This document shows positions 17,635-28,474 of a DNA stretch of 64,000 nucleotides, in pieces; the first letter of the stretch is position 1; the number at the start of each line of letters is the position of its first letter. The notes beneath the pieces are model-generated. The model was not told the DNA's origin, made no database searches, and saw nothing but the letters and a program-made list of their open reading frames with translations. The stretch covers positions 1,426,001 through 1,490,000 of the forward strand of contig CAVVXS010000007.1 of NCBI GenBank assembly GCA_963752225.1, given 5' to 3'. Origin of the DNA: JBBROS01 sp963752225. GTDB lineage: Bacteria > Pseudomonadota > Alphaproteobacteria > Acetobacterales > Acetobacteraceae. The position numbers were made by a program, and so were the translations under genes.

Positions 17635-19992
17635 ATGTCCCTGACCACCCGCCTGATGGCTGCGCTCGGCGTCCTCGGCATCGCTTTGTCCGGCTTGCTG
17701 ATCGCCGATCTCCTGCCAGCGCAGCAGCAGATCGAGCGGGCAACCGTGCACCGATCCTTGAACGGCACCAGCTCCGCCCTGCTCGAGCTGGCGGGGGCGC
17801 TCGCCAGGGAGCGCGGTCTGACGGCCGGACTGCTCGCCGCGCCCGATCAAGCTTCCGGCGGCGTTGCAGAACAAATCGCGGCCAGCCGCACGGCGGCTGC
17901 CGCGGCGCTGGACCGATCGCTTGCCGGCTTGCCCGGTGCCGCCTCGTCCGACCTGCGGGCCCGCTTGGCCGAACTGTCCGCCTTGCGCACAAGCGTCGAT
18001 CGCTTTCTCGCAACCAAGACGGCCCCACCGTCACCGCGGGCATTCTTCGCCGCGGCCACCGGCATGATCGAAGTGGCGGTCGCGACGCGGCGCGTGGTGG
18101 ATACAAACGCAAGCACGGAGGCGGTCGCCACCCGTCTGATCACGCTGCGTGACCGCCTGGCCGAGATGAGCGAGTTCGGCGGCCGTCTGCGCGGCTCCGT
18201 CAACGGCCTCATCGGACGCGGCACGCCGGCAACACCGTCCGAGGTGCTTCAGCTCGCCGCGCTGGACGGACGGATCGACGGCGCCTGGTCCGAGGTCGAC
18301 GCCAGGGCGGCGTTCGAGCCGCTTGGGGTCCGCACGGCGATCGAAGCCGTCCGGGCGTCGTGGTTCGGCAGCGTCGCGGCGCTGCGGTCGACGGTTCTGC
18401 ATGCCGCCGCCGAGGGTGCCGCGTGGCCGGTCTCCAGCCAGGTCTGGTTCCAGCAGTTGTCCACCGGGATCGACACCATGCTCGCAGCCCAGCGTGCCGC
18501 CAGCGCCGAGATGGACGCTGCTCTCGACGCCGAGCGGCAGGCCGCTCGCCTCGCCGCCATCAAGGCTGCGGCGTTGCTGCTGGCCGGGCTCGCGGTCGTC
18601 GGCTCCGCGGGTTGGTTCATCTTCTACCGGGTCACGTCGCCGCTGCGGCAGGTGGTGGGCGTCATCAACCGGCTGGTCGCCGACGATCTCGACGCCGTTC
18701 CCCCGGAGGTGCGCGGCAATGACGAAATCGGCCAGCTGTGCATTGCCACGGCCCGGTTCCGCGACACCGCGCGGCAGGCCCGCCTGCTGCAGCAAACGCA
18801 GGCGCAGGCCGACGCCAAGGCGGCCGGAGAACGTGCCGACGCCATACGCGAGATCGGCGCGCGCATCGAGCGCATGACCCAATCGGCCATGGAGACGGTC
18901 CAGGCCAGCACGGCTCAGGTGGTCGAGGTGTCCGGCAGGGTGCACACGACGATCGCCGGCATCGCCCGCGACGTACGAGACGCTACGGGCGACGCCAGCC
19001 AGTGCCGGCAAAGCGCCCAGATTGTCGCCGGCAACGCGGACGAGCTGAACTCGGCCATCCAGGAGATAGCGCAGCAGATGGACCGCGCCGCCGCCGCGAC
19101 CCGCTCGGCAGTCGAGCAGACCGAGGCGGCTCGAGGCACATTCGATGCGCTGCAGGCCAACGTGCACGAGATCGGCGACGTCGCCGCCCTCATCGCCGAG
19201 ATCGCCGGCCGCACGAACCTGTTGGCCTTGAACGCCACCATCGAAGCCGCGCGGGCCGGCGACGCCGGCAAGGGCTTCGCGGTGGTGGCCGGCGAGGTGA
19301 AGTCCTTGGCGTTGGAAACCGCGCGGAGCACCGAACGCATCCGCCAACGCATCGACAGCATCTATCCCGTCACCCGCGACGCGCTGCAGGCGATGAGCGG
19401 GATCGGTCGAGCCGTCACCGACATCGACGCCATTGCCACCGCCGTCGCCGCCGCGGCGGAGCAGCAATCCGTCGCGGTTGCCGCCGTGTCCGAAAGCGCC
19501 TCGCAATCGAGCGCCGCATCCGAACGCATGTCCGGTCGCATGGACCTCGTATCGCAGGACGCGACACGGTGCGAGGCGACGATGGGCGAGATGGCGCAGG
19601 TCGCGCAGGAGATCGACGGCTCGGTTTCCAAGCTGAAATCAGACTTGGTCAAGATCCTTCGTGAGCAGGTCGATGAACTCGACCGGCGCAGCGAGATCCG
19701 CCACCCGGTCTCGATGCCCGCCACCGTCGAGATCGCGGGCGTGGTCTATCAGGGCAGGATCAAGGATCTGTCGGTGGGCGGCGCCAGGTTTGTGTCCGTC
19801 CGACCTGTCGTGGGGTCCAAGGACGCCATTGCGGTGCTCGCCGTCGAGGGCCTGCCGCGGGCCGCCGTCCGGATTGCCGGTGAGGAAGCCAACTCGTTGC
19901 ATCTGCAATGGTCGGCGCCGAGCGAGGAGTTGCAGCGGGCCGTGGCGGGGGTGATCGGCGCTCTGCGTTCCACTCAGCGGCGAGCCGCCTGA
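17635..19992 (+). CDS. methyl-accepting chemotaxis protein with C-terminal PilZ domain
   Basis: A 785-residue chemoreceptor. One membrane helix lies at about 7-27, followed by a periplasmic helical sensor domain of about 280 residues, a second membrane helix at about 309-331, a HAMP region (about 332-385) and the cytoplasmic signalling domain. The receptor tip is clear in EIAGRTNLLALNATIEAAR (about 522-540), then GDAGKGFAVVAGEVKSLA. Residues from about 675 form a PilZ domain: RRSEIRHP gives the RxxxR motif and DLSVGGARF the DxSxxG motif, the two cyclic-di-GMP contact motifs. So it probably couples cyclic-di-GMP to chemotaxis output. GAGG lies about 5 nt before the ATG. No che genes are nearby, so it must use a distant array. 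Confidence 0.93.
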   Translation: MSLTTRLMAALGVLGIALSGLLIADLLPAQQQIERATVHRSLNGTSSALLELAGALARERGLTAGLLAAPDQASGGVAEQIAASRTAAAAALDRSLAGLPGAASSDLRARLAELSALRTSVDRFLATKTAPPSPRAFFAAATGMIEVAVATRRVVDTNASTEAVATRLITLRDRLAEMSEFGGRLRGSVNGLIGRGTPATPSEVLQLAALDGRIDGAWSEVDARAAFEPLGVRTAIEAVRASWFGSVAALRSTVLHAAAEGAAWPVSSQVWFQQLSTGIDTMLAAQRAASAEMDAALDAERQAARLAAIKAAALLLAGLAVVGSAGWFIFYRVTSPLRQVVGVINRLVADDLDAVPPEVRGNDEIGQLCIATARFRDTARQARLLQQTQAQADAKAAGERADAIREIGARIERMTQSAMETVQASTAQVVEVSGRVHTTIAGIARDVRDATGDASQCRQSAQIVAGNADELNSAIQEIAQQMDRAAAATRSAVEQTEAARGTFDALQANVHEIGDVAALIAEIAGRTNLLALNATIEAARAGDAGKGFAVVAGEVKSLALETARSTERIRQRIDSIYPVTRDALQAMSGIGRAVTDIDAIATAVAAAAEQQSVAVAAVSESASQSSAASERMSGRMDLVSQDATRCEATMGEMAQVAQEIDGSVSKLKSDLVKILREQVDELDRRSEIRHPVSMPATVEIAGVVYQGRIKDLSVGGARFVSVRPVVGSKDAIAVLAVEGLPRAAVRIAGEEANSLHLQWSAPSEELQRAVAGVIGALRSTQRRAA

Positions 19993-20057
19993 GCACTAGC
20001 TTTTCCCATCACATTGCCCGGTCAACCCGGCCGCGGACGGGTTGGCTCGGAAACGCC

Positions 20058-20088
20058 CCGACCAGCAAGGGCCGACCAGCAAGGTCGG
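20058..20088. repeat. 13-bp tandem direct repeat with a small stem-loop
   Basis: The 13-mer CCGACCAGCAAGG occurs at 20058-20070 and again at 20072-20084, a 14-bp period. The second copy also forms a stem-loop (CCGACC, loop AGCAA, GGTCGG, 20072-20088). It lies in the 245-bp gap between two convergent genes, the chemoreceptor and the acyl-CoA dehydrogenase. It could help end transcription but has no T-run. I see nothing else in this gap. Confidence 0.5.
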
Positions 20089-20237
20089 CATCTCCCGACC
20101 GCGGCGGACTGGCGGACCCACCATCAGGCATCGCAAACCGCCGGCACCATCCTACTCACGCCCCATTTGGATCGCGAGGCCGCCGGTCGCGTCCCCCCGC
20201 CCTGCCCGTGGTCAGGCCGCCCGGCACGCCGGATCGC

Positions 20238-21419
<1,182 letters not shown>

Positions 21420-21589
21420 GCGGCGGTTCCTCGATCGTTGCCGGCAAGATAGGGCCAAACCGGGTCGGCGCCAGCGCCCGTTTCCGTTGGGGCTGGACAA
21501 GCCCGGCGTCCGGTGCTGCGGTCGTCCCGAGTTCGCGTACGCCCGCGCACCCCTCTGCGGGTGAGGCGCCCACAACCAGCGAGACCGCA

Positions 21590-22765
21590 ATGACGCGCAA
21601 GCCAGGCCGGCAGTTCTTCAGCAACCCCGGCCCGACCAACATCCCCGACAGCGTCCTGCGGGCGATGGACCGGCCAACCATCGACTTCAACGATCCCGAG
21701 TTCAACGCCGTCTACACCCAGGCCGTCGACGGCTTGAAGCGCGTCGTCGGCACCACCGGCGAGCTGTTCTTCTACACCGCGTCCGGCCACGGCTCGTGGG
21801 AAGCAACGCTGGTCAACCTGCTGTCGGCCGGGGACACGGTCCTCGTGCTCGAAAGCGGCTACTTCAGCGAGAACTGGGCCTTGATGGCGCAATCGCACGG
21901 TTTGGTGCCGCAAGTAGTCAAGGCCGATTGGCGCCGCGGCATCGACCCGGCGGCCGTCGAAGCCGCTTTGAAGGCCGATACCGGCGGCGCGATCAAGGCG
22001 GTGCTCGCGGTGCACAACGAAACCGCGACCGGTCTTTCCATGCCGATCACCGCCATCCGCCAGGCGATCGACACAGCCAAGCACGACGCCTTGCTGCTGG
22101 TCGACACCATCAGCTCGCTCGGTTCGCTCGAGTTCAACATGGACGCCTGGGGCATCGATGCGGTCGTCGGCGGCAGCCAGAAGGGGCTGATGCTGCCGAC
22201 CGGCTTCAGCTTCACCGCTGTGTCGGCGAAAGGCATGCAGGCGCACGCCCGCTCGACCCTGCCCAGGCACTATTTCAACTGGTCCGAGATGACGAAGCGG
22301 CCGCATCGCAGCTTCGTCGGCACCGTGCCGGTGTCACTGTTCTACGGCCTGCAGGAAAGCTTGCGGCTGATCGAAACCGAGGGCTTGCCGGCGGTCATCG
22401 CTCGGCATCACCGGCTGGCGGAAGCGGCGCGGCGCGCGGTGCGGACGTGGTCCGGCAACGCGGGTCCGCAGCTCTACTGCCTCGATCCGAGCCGCCTGTC
22501 CGACAGCGTCACGGCCGTGCTGATGCCCGAAGGCCACAATGCCGACGCGATGCGCAAGACGGCGCTGGACAAGTTCAACGTCTCGCTGGGCGGCGGCCTG
22601 GGGCCGCTGGGCGGGCACGTGTTCCGCATCGGCCACCTGGGCGACCTCAACGAGCCCATGATCCTCGGGACTTTGGGCGCGGTCGAGATGAGCCTGCGGA
22701 TCAACGACGTCCCGCACGGGCGCGGCGGCGTGGACGCGGCGATGGAGTTCCTCGCCGCCGCCTGA
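21590..22765 (+). CDS. class V aminotransferase (serine/alanine-glyoxylate type)
   Basis: A 391-residue PLP enzyme of the alanine-glyoxylate/serine-glyoxylate aminotransferase group. The N-terminus NPGPTNIPDSVLRAM is the family hallmark, SGHGSWEATLVN contacts the cofactor phosphate, VDTISSLGS carries the PLP-pairing Asp and GGSQKGLM holds the Schiff-base Lys198. It most likely moves the amino group of serine or alanine to glyoxylate to make glycine, as in the serine cycle or photorespiration-like routes. No other serine-cycle gene is nearby, so the physiological role is open. It is followed by a strong inverted repeat that may end its transcript. Confidence 0.92.
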   Translation: MTRKPGRQFFSNPGPTNIPDSVLRAMDRPTIDFNDPEFNAVYTQAVDGLKRVVGTTGELFFYTASGHGSWEATLVNLLSAGDTVLVLESGYFSENWALMAQSHGLVPQVVKADWRRGIDPAAVEAALKADTGGAIKAVLAVHNETATGLSMPITAIRQAIDTAKHDALLLVDTISSLGSLEFNMDAWGIDAVVGGSQKGLMLPTGFSFTAVSAKGMQAHARSTLPRHYFNWSEMTKRPHRSFVGTVPVSLFYGLQESLRLIETEGLPAVIARHHRLAEAARRAVRTWSGNAGPQLYCLDPSRLSDSVTAVLMPEGHNADAMRKTALDKFNVSLGGGLGPLGGHVFRIGHLGDLNEPMILGTLGAVEMSLRINDVPHGRGGVDAAMEFLAAA

Positions 22766-22769
22766 GGCG

Positions 22770-22805
22770 GACGAAGCCGGGCGGCGGCGCCGTCCCGGCT
22801 TCGTC
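22770..22805. terminator. stem-loop after the aminotransferase gene
   Basis: A perfect 12-bp inverted repeat, GACGAAGCCGGG and CCCGGCTTCGTC, flanks a 12-nt GC-rich loop just 4 bp past the stop codon. The position fits a transcription terminator. It is followed by AAAAA rather than a T-run on the plus strand, so it is not a canonical intrinsic terminator in that direction and may instead stabilise the 3' end. Confidence 0.5.
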
Positions 22806-22878
22806 AAAAACTGTCACACGGCCTTGCTGACCCGTGGCGTCGCTCCCACGTCACTCCAATCCGCATGTTCACGTTGAA

Positions 22879-23340
22879 ATGATCCACTACGATTTGATCT
22901 GCAGCCGCAACCATGCCTTCGACGGATGGTTCCGCGACAGCGCGACCTTCGACAAGCAGGCCGAGGCCGGTCAGGTCGCGTGTCCCCAATGCGGCGACGT
23001 TCATGTCAACCGAGCCTTGATGGCGCCTGCAATCAGCCGACGTCGGGAGTCCGCGCCTCCAGCGCCGCCCGTCAAGCCGGAGCCCACCCCGCCCACGCCC
23101 GTCGCGGCCGCACAGCTGCCCGACATCCTCCGCGCCCAGTTGCAACGGTTGCGCTCCGAGATCGAGCAGCGGTGCGAGCACGTCGGAGACCGCTTCGGCG
23201 AGGAAGCTCGCGCTATCCATCGCGGCGAGCGGGACGCGCGCTCGATCTATGGCGACGCCACGCCCGAACAAGCCGAGGCGCTGGCCGAGGAAGGCATCGA
23301 GATCTCCTCCATTCCCTGGATCGCCCGCGCCGACGGCTGA
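22879..23340 (+). CDS. DUF1178 family protein
   Basis: A 153-residue alphaproteobacterial protein of unknown function. The N-terminus MIHYDLICSRNHAFDGWFRD followed by VACPQCGD gives a zinc-ribbon-like pair of Cys motifs (one Cys near residue 8, then CPQC). The C-terminal half, from about residue 75, is a charged helical region (RSEIEQRCEHVGDRF, ARAIHRGERDARSIYG) ending in GIEISSIPWI; that end is highly typical of the family. A Pro-rich linker joins the halves. The start at 22879 is set by the MIHYDL family start; earlier ATGs give unrelated residues. It is probably monocistronic, since a large palindrome follows at once. Confidence 0.92.
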   Translation: MIHYDLICSRNHAFDGWFRDSATFDKQAEAGQVACPQCGDVHVNRALMAPAISRRRESAPPAPPVKPEPTPPTPVAAAQLPDILRAQLQRLRSEIEQRCEHVGDRFGEEARAIHRGERDARSIYGDATPEQAEALAEEGIEISSIPWIARADG

Positions 23341-23342
23341 CG

Positions 23343-23454
23343 CGCTAGAGCACTTCCCGAGCCAATCGGCTCGGGAGGTGTGCTCTGCAACTAAGTGAAC
23401 AGAGCAACTTAATCCGACCGAATTGTTCCGGTTCGGTCGGATGTTGCTCTAGCG
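23343..23454. repeat. 112-bp double palindromic element
   Basis: Two adjacent imperfect hairpins are enclosed by one perfect 10-bp inverted repeat. The outer arms are CGCTAGAGCA (23343-23352) and TGCTCTAGCG (23445-23454). The first inner hairpin (23347-23386) pairs AGAGCAC and CCCGAGCC with GGCTCGGG and GTGCTCT. The second (23401-23450) pairs AGAGCAAC and ATCCGACCGAA with TTCGGTCGGAT and GTTGCTCT, with a TTA bulge in the left arm. This resembles REP/BIME-type extragenic palindromes of alphaproteobacteria. It lies between convergent DUF1178 and DUF6356 genes and supplies the TAG stop of the latter at 23449-23451. It may also serve as a bidirectional terminator. Confidence 0.75.
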
Positions 23455-23685
23455 TGTGAGCACGCCGTCCGGCGCTGCCGCGCGGCTGCGGTGAGTGATC
23501 ATCCGGTCATGCAGCCGGCGGATCGTGCCCGACCCGGTGCTTGTGCACAGGAACGGCAGGACTGCGTGCACGAGGCACGCGAAGCCGCCGATCAGCATCG
23601 AAACGCCGAACCCGGCCGCAACCACGAAGTGCTGCCCGTAGGTCTCGCCGACCTGGTGCGGGTGCTGGGTGAACGACACGGGCAT
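23449..23685 (-). CDS. DUF6356 family small membrane protein
   Basis: A 78-residue protein. It reads SFTQHPHQVGETYGQHFVVAAGFG, then a hydrophobic segment (about 23-46, with LIGGFACLVHAVLPFLC), then GSGTIRRLHDRMITHR, a pattern I recognise as the DUF6356 family of small alphaproteobacterial proteins. One or two short membrane helices are likely and the role is unknown. The ATG at 23685 is backed by AGGAG with a spacing of 6-7; an upstream ATG at 23733 has no such site. Its stop codon lies inside the palindromic element. It is divergent from the Lrp/AsnC regulator gene. Confidence 0.82.
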   Translation of the reverse strand: MPVSFTQHPHQVGETYGQHFVVAAGFGVSMLIGGFACLVHAVLPFLCTSTGSGTIRRLHDRMITHRSRAAAPDGVLTR

Positions 23686-23797
23686 CGCGGAACTCCTGTT
23701 GCGGTTGCTACGACCTTGCCGGACCCCGCGCACAATCTGATTGCGTTGTTGCAGCGATCAGGCGAGCTTTCGCATCGTCATTTCAATCTAGGCCGTC

Positions 23798-24284
23798 ATG
23801 CCGCAATCCTATCCTCTCGACGAGATCGACCGCCGCATCCTGTACCTGGCTGCAAAAAGATTGCAGCATGCCGATGGCGGAGCTCGGCGAACGTGCCGGC
23901 GTGTCGGCCTCGCCTTGCTGGCGGCGGGTGCAGCGGTTGATGGCGGCCGGCGTGATCCAGGCGCGGGTCGCGCTGCTCGACCCGGCGCAGGTCAATGCCG
24001 GCGTCAACGTGTTCGTCGCCGTCCGCACCAACCAGCACCGCAAGGAATGGTCGGACCAGTTCTGCGCCTGCGTTCTGGACATCCCCGAGGTGGTCGGCTT
24101 CTTCCGCATGGCCGGCGAGGTCGATTACCTGCTGCACATCGTGGTGCCGGGTATCGAGGCGTACGACGCGGTCTACAAGCGGCTGATTGCCCGGATCGAG
24201 CTCTACGACGTCAGCGCCAGCTTCGCGATGGAGGTGCTGAAATCCACCACCGCCTTGCCGCTCGACTACGCCGCGCGGGCTTGA
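23798..24284 (+). pseudogene. Lrp/AsnC-type transcriptional regulator, broken by a +1 frameshift
   Basis: The first frame starts MPQSYPLDEIDRRILYL, the usual N-terminus of an Lrp/AsnC helix-turn-helix protein. The remainder is in the next frame: QKDCSMPMAELGERAGVS, SPCWRRVQRL (recognition helix), then the ligand-binding RAM domain (FRMAGEVDYLLHIVV, AYDAVYKRLIA, SFAMEVLKSTTALPL). Removing one G of the GG at 23848-23849 joins them as RRILYLLQKDCS. The intact product would be about 160 residues, the family size. Whether the break is real or a sequencing artefact cannot be told here. It is divergent from DUF6356 and convergent with ccmB, so its target is not obvious. Confidence 0.88.
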
Positions 24285-24299
24285 ACGGGCGTCCCAGCC

Positions 24300-24956
24300 T
24301 CACTCCGCCGCCCCGCGCAACGCGGCGCCGGCCGCCAGCGGACACAGCGGCAGCGCCGCCGCCAGCACGGCGCATAGCAGCAGCAGATGCGGCCGCGGCG
24401 TCATCCCCGCCCCGGCCGCCTCCACCGCCGCCGCGCCGAAGATCAGCACCGGCGTCGCCATCGGCAGCACCAGCAGGGGCAGCAGCACGCCGCCGCGGCG
24501 TGCCCCGACCACGGCCGCCGCGCCCAGCGTGCCCAGCAGCGACAACGCCACGGTTCCCGGCAACAGCCCGGCCAGCAACACCGGCAGCAGCGCCTCGGGC
24601 ATCTGCAACATGACCGCGACCGGTCCAGCTGCCAGCAGCAGCGGCAACCCGGTCCCGAGCCAATGCGCCGCCGCCTTGACGCCAGCCACCAGCGCCGCCG
24701 GCAACCCGCTCAGCAGCAATTGGTCCAGCGACCCGTCGTCATGATCGGCGCCGAACATCCGATCGAGCGGCAGCAGCGCAGCCAGCAACGCGCCGACCCA
24801 GACGATACCTGGGGCGAGCCGCGCCAGCGTATCCGGCGCCGGGCCGATCGCGAGCGGAAACAACGCCGCTGCCAGCACGAAGAACAGCACCGCCGCCAGC
24901 GTATCGGCCCCGTGCCGCAGCGACAGCCGCAGCTCCCGCCCGAGCAAGGCGATCAC
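24300..24956 (-). CDS. ccmB: heme exporter protein B (cytochrome c maturation)
   Basis: A 218-residue integral membrane protein with about six helices. It is the permease of the CcmAB complex, which uses ATP to release holo-CcmE during cytochrome c maturation. Recognisable parts are the LLGRELRLSLRHGADTL start, ALFPLAIGP, PGIVWVGALLAALLPLDRMF, DDGSLDQLLLSGLP and a long hydrophobic C-terminal half. The start is a GTG at 24956 sharing bases with the ccmA stop (GTGA), so the two are translationally coupled. ccmC, ccmD and ccmE are not adjacent. Confidence 0.93.
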   Translation of the reverse strand: MIALLGRELRLSLRHGADTLAAVLFFVLAAALFPLAIGPAPDTLARLAPGIVWVGALLAALLPLDRMFGADHDDGSLDQLLLSGLPAALVAGVKAAAHWLGTGLPLLLAAGPVAVMLQMPEALLPVLLAGLLPGTVALSLLGTLGAAAVVGARRGGVLLPLLVLPMATPVLIFGAAAVEAAGAGMTPRPHLLLLCAVLAAALPLCPLAAGAALRGAAE

Positions 24957-25519
24957 AGCCGGGTCTCGGCCGCGCCCGGCAGCGGCAGCGGCAGGTGGGT
25001 GGCCGCCACCACCGCCCCGCCCGCCGCACGATGCGCCGCGAGCAAGCCGCCGAGCGCCTCGACCGAGCCGGCGTCGAGCCCGAGCGTCGGCTCGTCCAGC
25101 AGCCACAGCCCGGCGCCGCGCCCCGCAACACGCGCCAGCGCCACCCGGCGCCGCTGCCCGGCGGACAAGAACCGCACCGGCACGTCGATCAGCGGCAGCA
25201 GGCCGAGCGGGCCGAGCGCGCGGTCCGAGGCCGGCGGAAACGCGAGGTTCTCGCGCACTGTCAGTCCGAGCTTCAGCGCGTCCAGGTGTCCGAGGTAAGC
25301 GAGGTCGGCGCCGGGCTCGGCGACGTCCTGCCCGCGCCACCGCACCGTCCCCGCCTCGGGCCGCTTCAACCCCGCCAGCACGCGCAGCAGCGTGCTCTTG
25401 CCCGAGCCATTGGCGCCCAGCAGCAGCAAGGCGCCGCCCCCTTCGAGTTTGATGCAAACGTCGCGCAGCACGAGACGCTCGCCCCGAAACGCCGACACGC
25501 CGCTTGCGACTAGGCCCAT
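24953..25519 (-). CDS. ccmA: heme exporter ATP-binding protein A (cytochrome c maturation)
   Basis: A 188-residue ATPase subunit of CcmAB. Walker A is GANGSGKST, the signature region reads FLSAGQRRRVALAR and Walker B is LWLLDEPTLGLD, the CcmA forms. Several ATGs lie in frame: 25519 gives MGLVASGVSAFRGERLVL, matching family starts, while 25534 and 25543 are alternatives. No strong ribosome binding site distinguishes them. It is divergent from acnA, whose ATG is 148 bp away. Together with ccmB it forms a two-gene operon. Confidence 0.93.
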   Translation of the reverse strand: MGLVASGVSAFRGERLVLRDVCIKLEGGGALLLLGANGSGKSTLLRVLAGLKRPEAGTVRWRGQDVAEPGADLAYLGHLDALKLGLTVRENLAFPPASDRALGPLGLLPLIDVPVRFLSAGQRRRVALARVAGRGAGLWLLDEPTLGLDAGSVEALGGLLAAHRAAGGAVVAATHLPLPLPGAAETRL

Positions 25520-25667
25520 GAAACCGCTTTGCATGTGGCCCATATTCGGTGGATCGCCGCGGACGCAGCCCGTGGACGCGTTGGCACCTCTATGGTTTAA
25601 GCCACGCACCGGCAAGACCACAGGCGTCACGACCGCACTTACGACAGCAGCAAAGGGCCCCGCAGCG

Positions 25668-28364
<2,697 letters not shown>

Positions 28365-28382
28365 ACCGCCGCAAGGAGATCT

Positions 28383-28423
28383 GGGGCGCCACGCCCCTGC
28401 GGGGTACAGGGGCGCCGCCCCTG
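28383..28423. repeat. GC-rich double stem-loop after acnA
   Basis: Two short hairpins lie 18-60 bp past the acnA stop: GGGGCG-CCA-CGCCCC (28383-28397) and CAGGGGC-GCC-GCCCCTG (28407-28423). They share the motif GGGGCGCC as a direct repeat. Similar GGGGCGCC-rich intergenic repeats are frequent in GC-rich Acetobacteraceae genomes, which is from memory and not checked. It probably ends or stabilises the acnA transcript; there is no T-run. Confidence 0.5.
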
Positions 28424-28474
28424 GCCTTCCTCCGCAGCCGGTGGCGCGCCGGACCGGAAGCTGACCTGTCGCGC

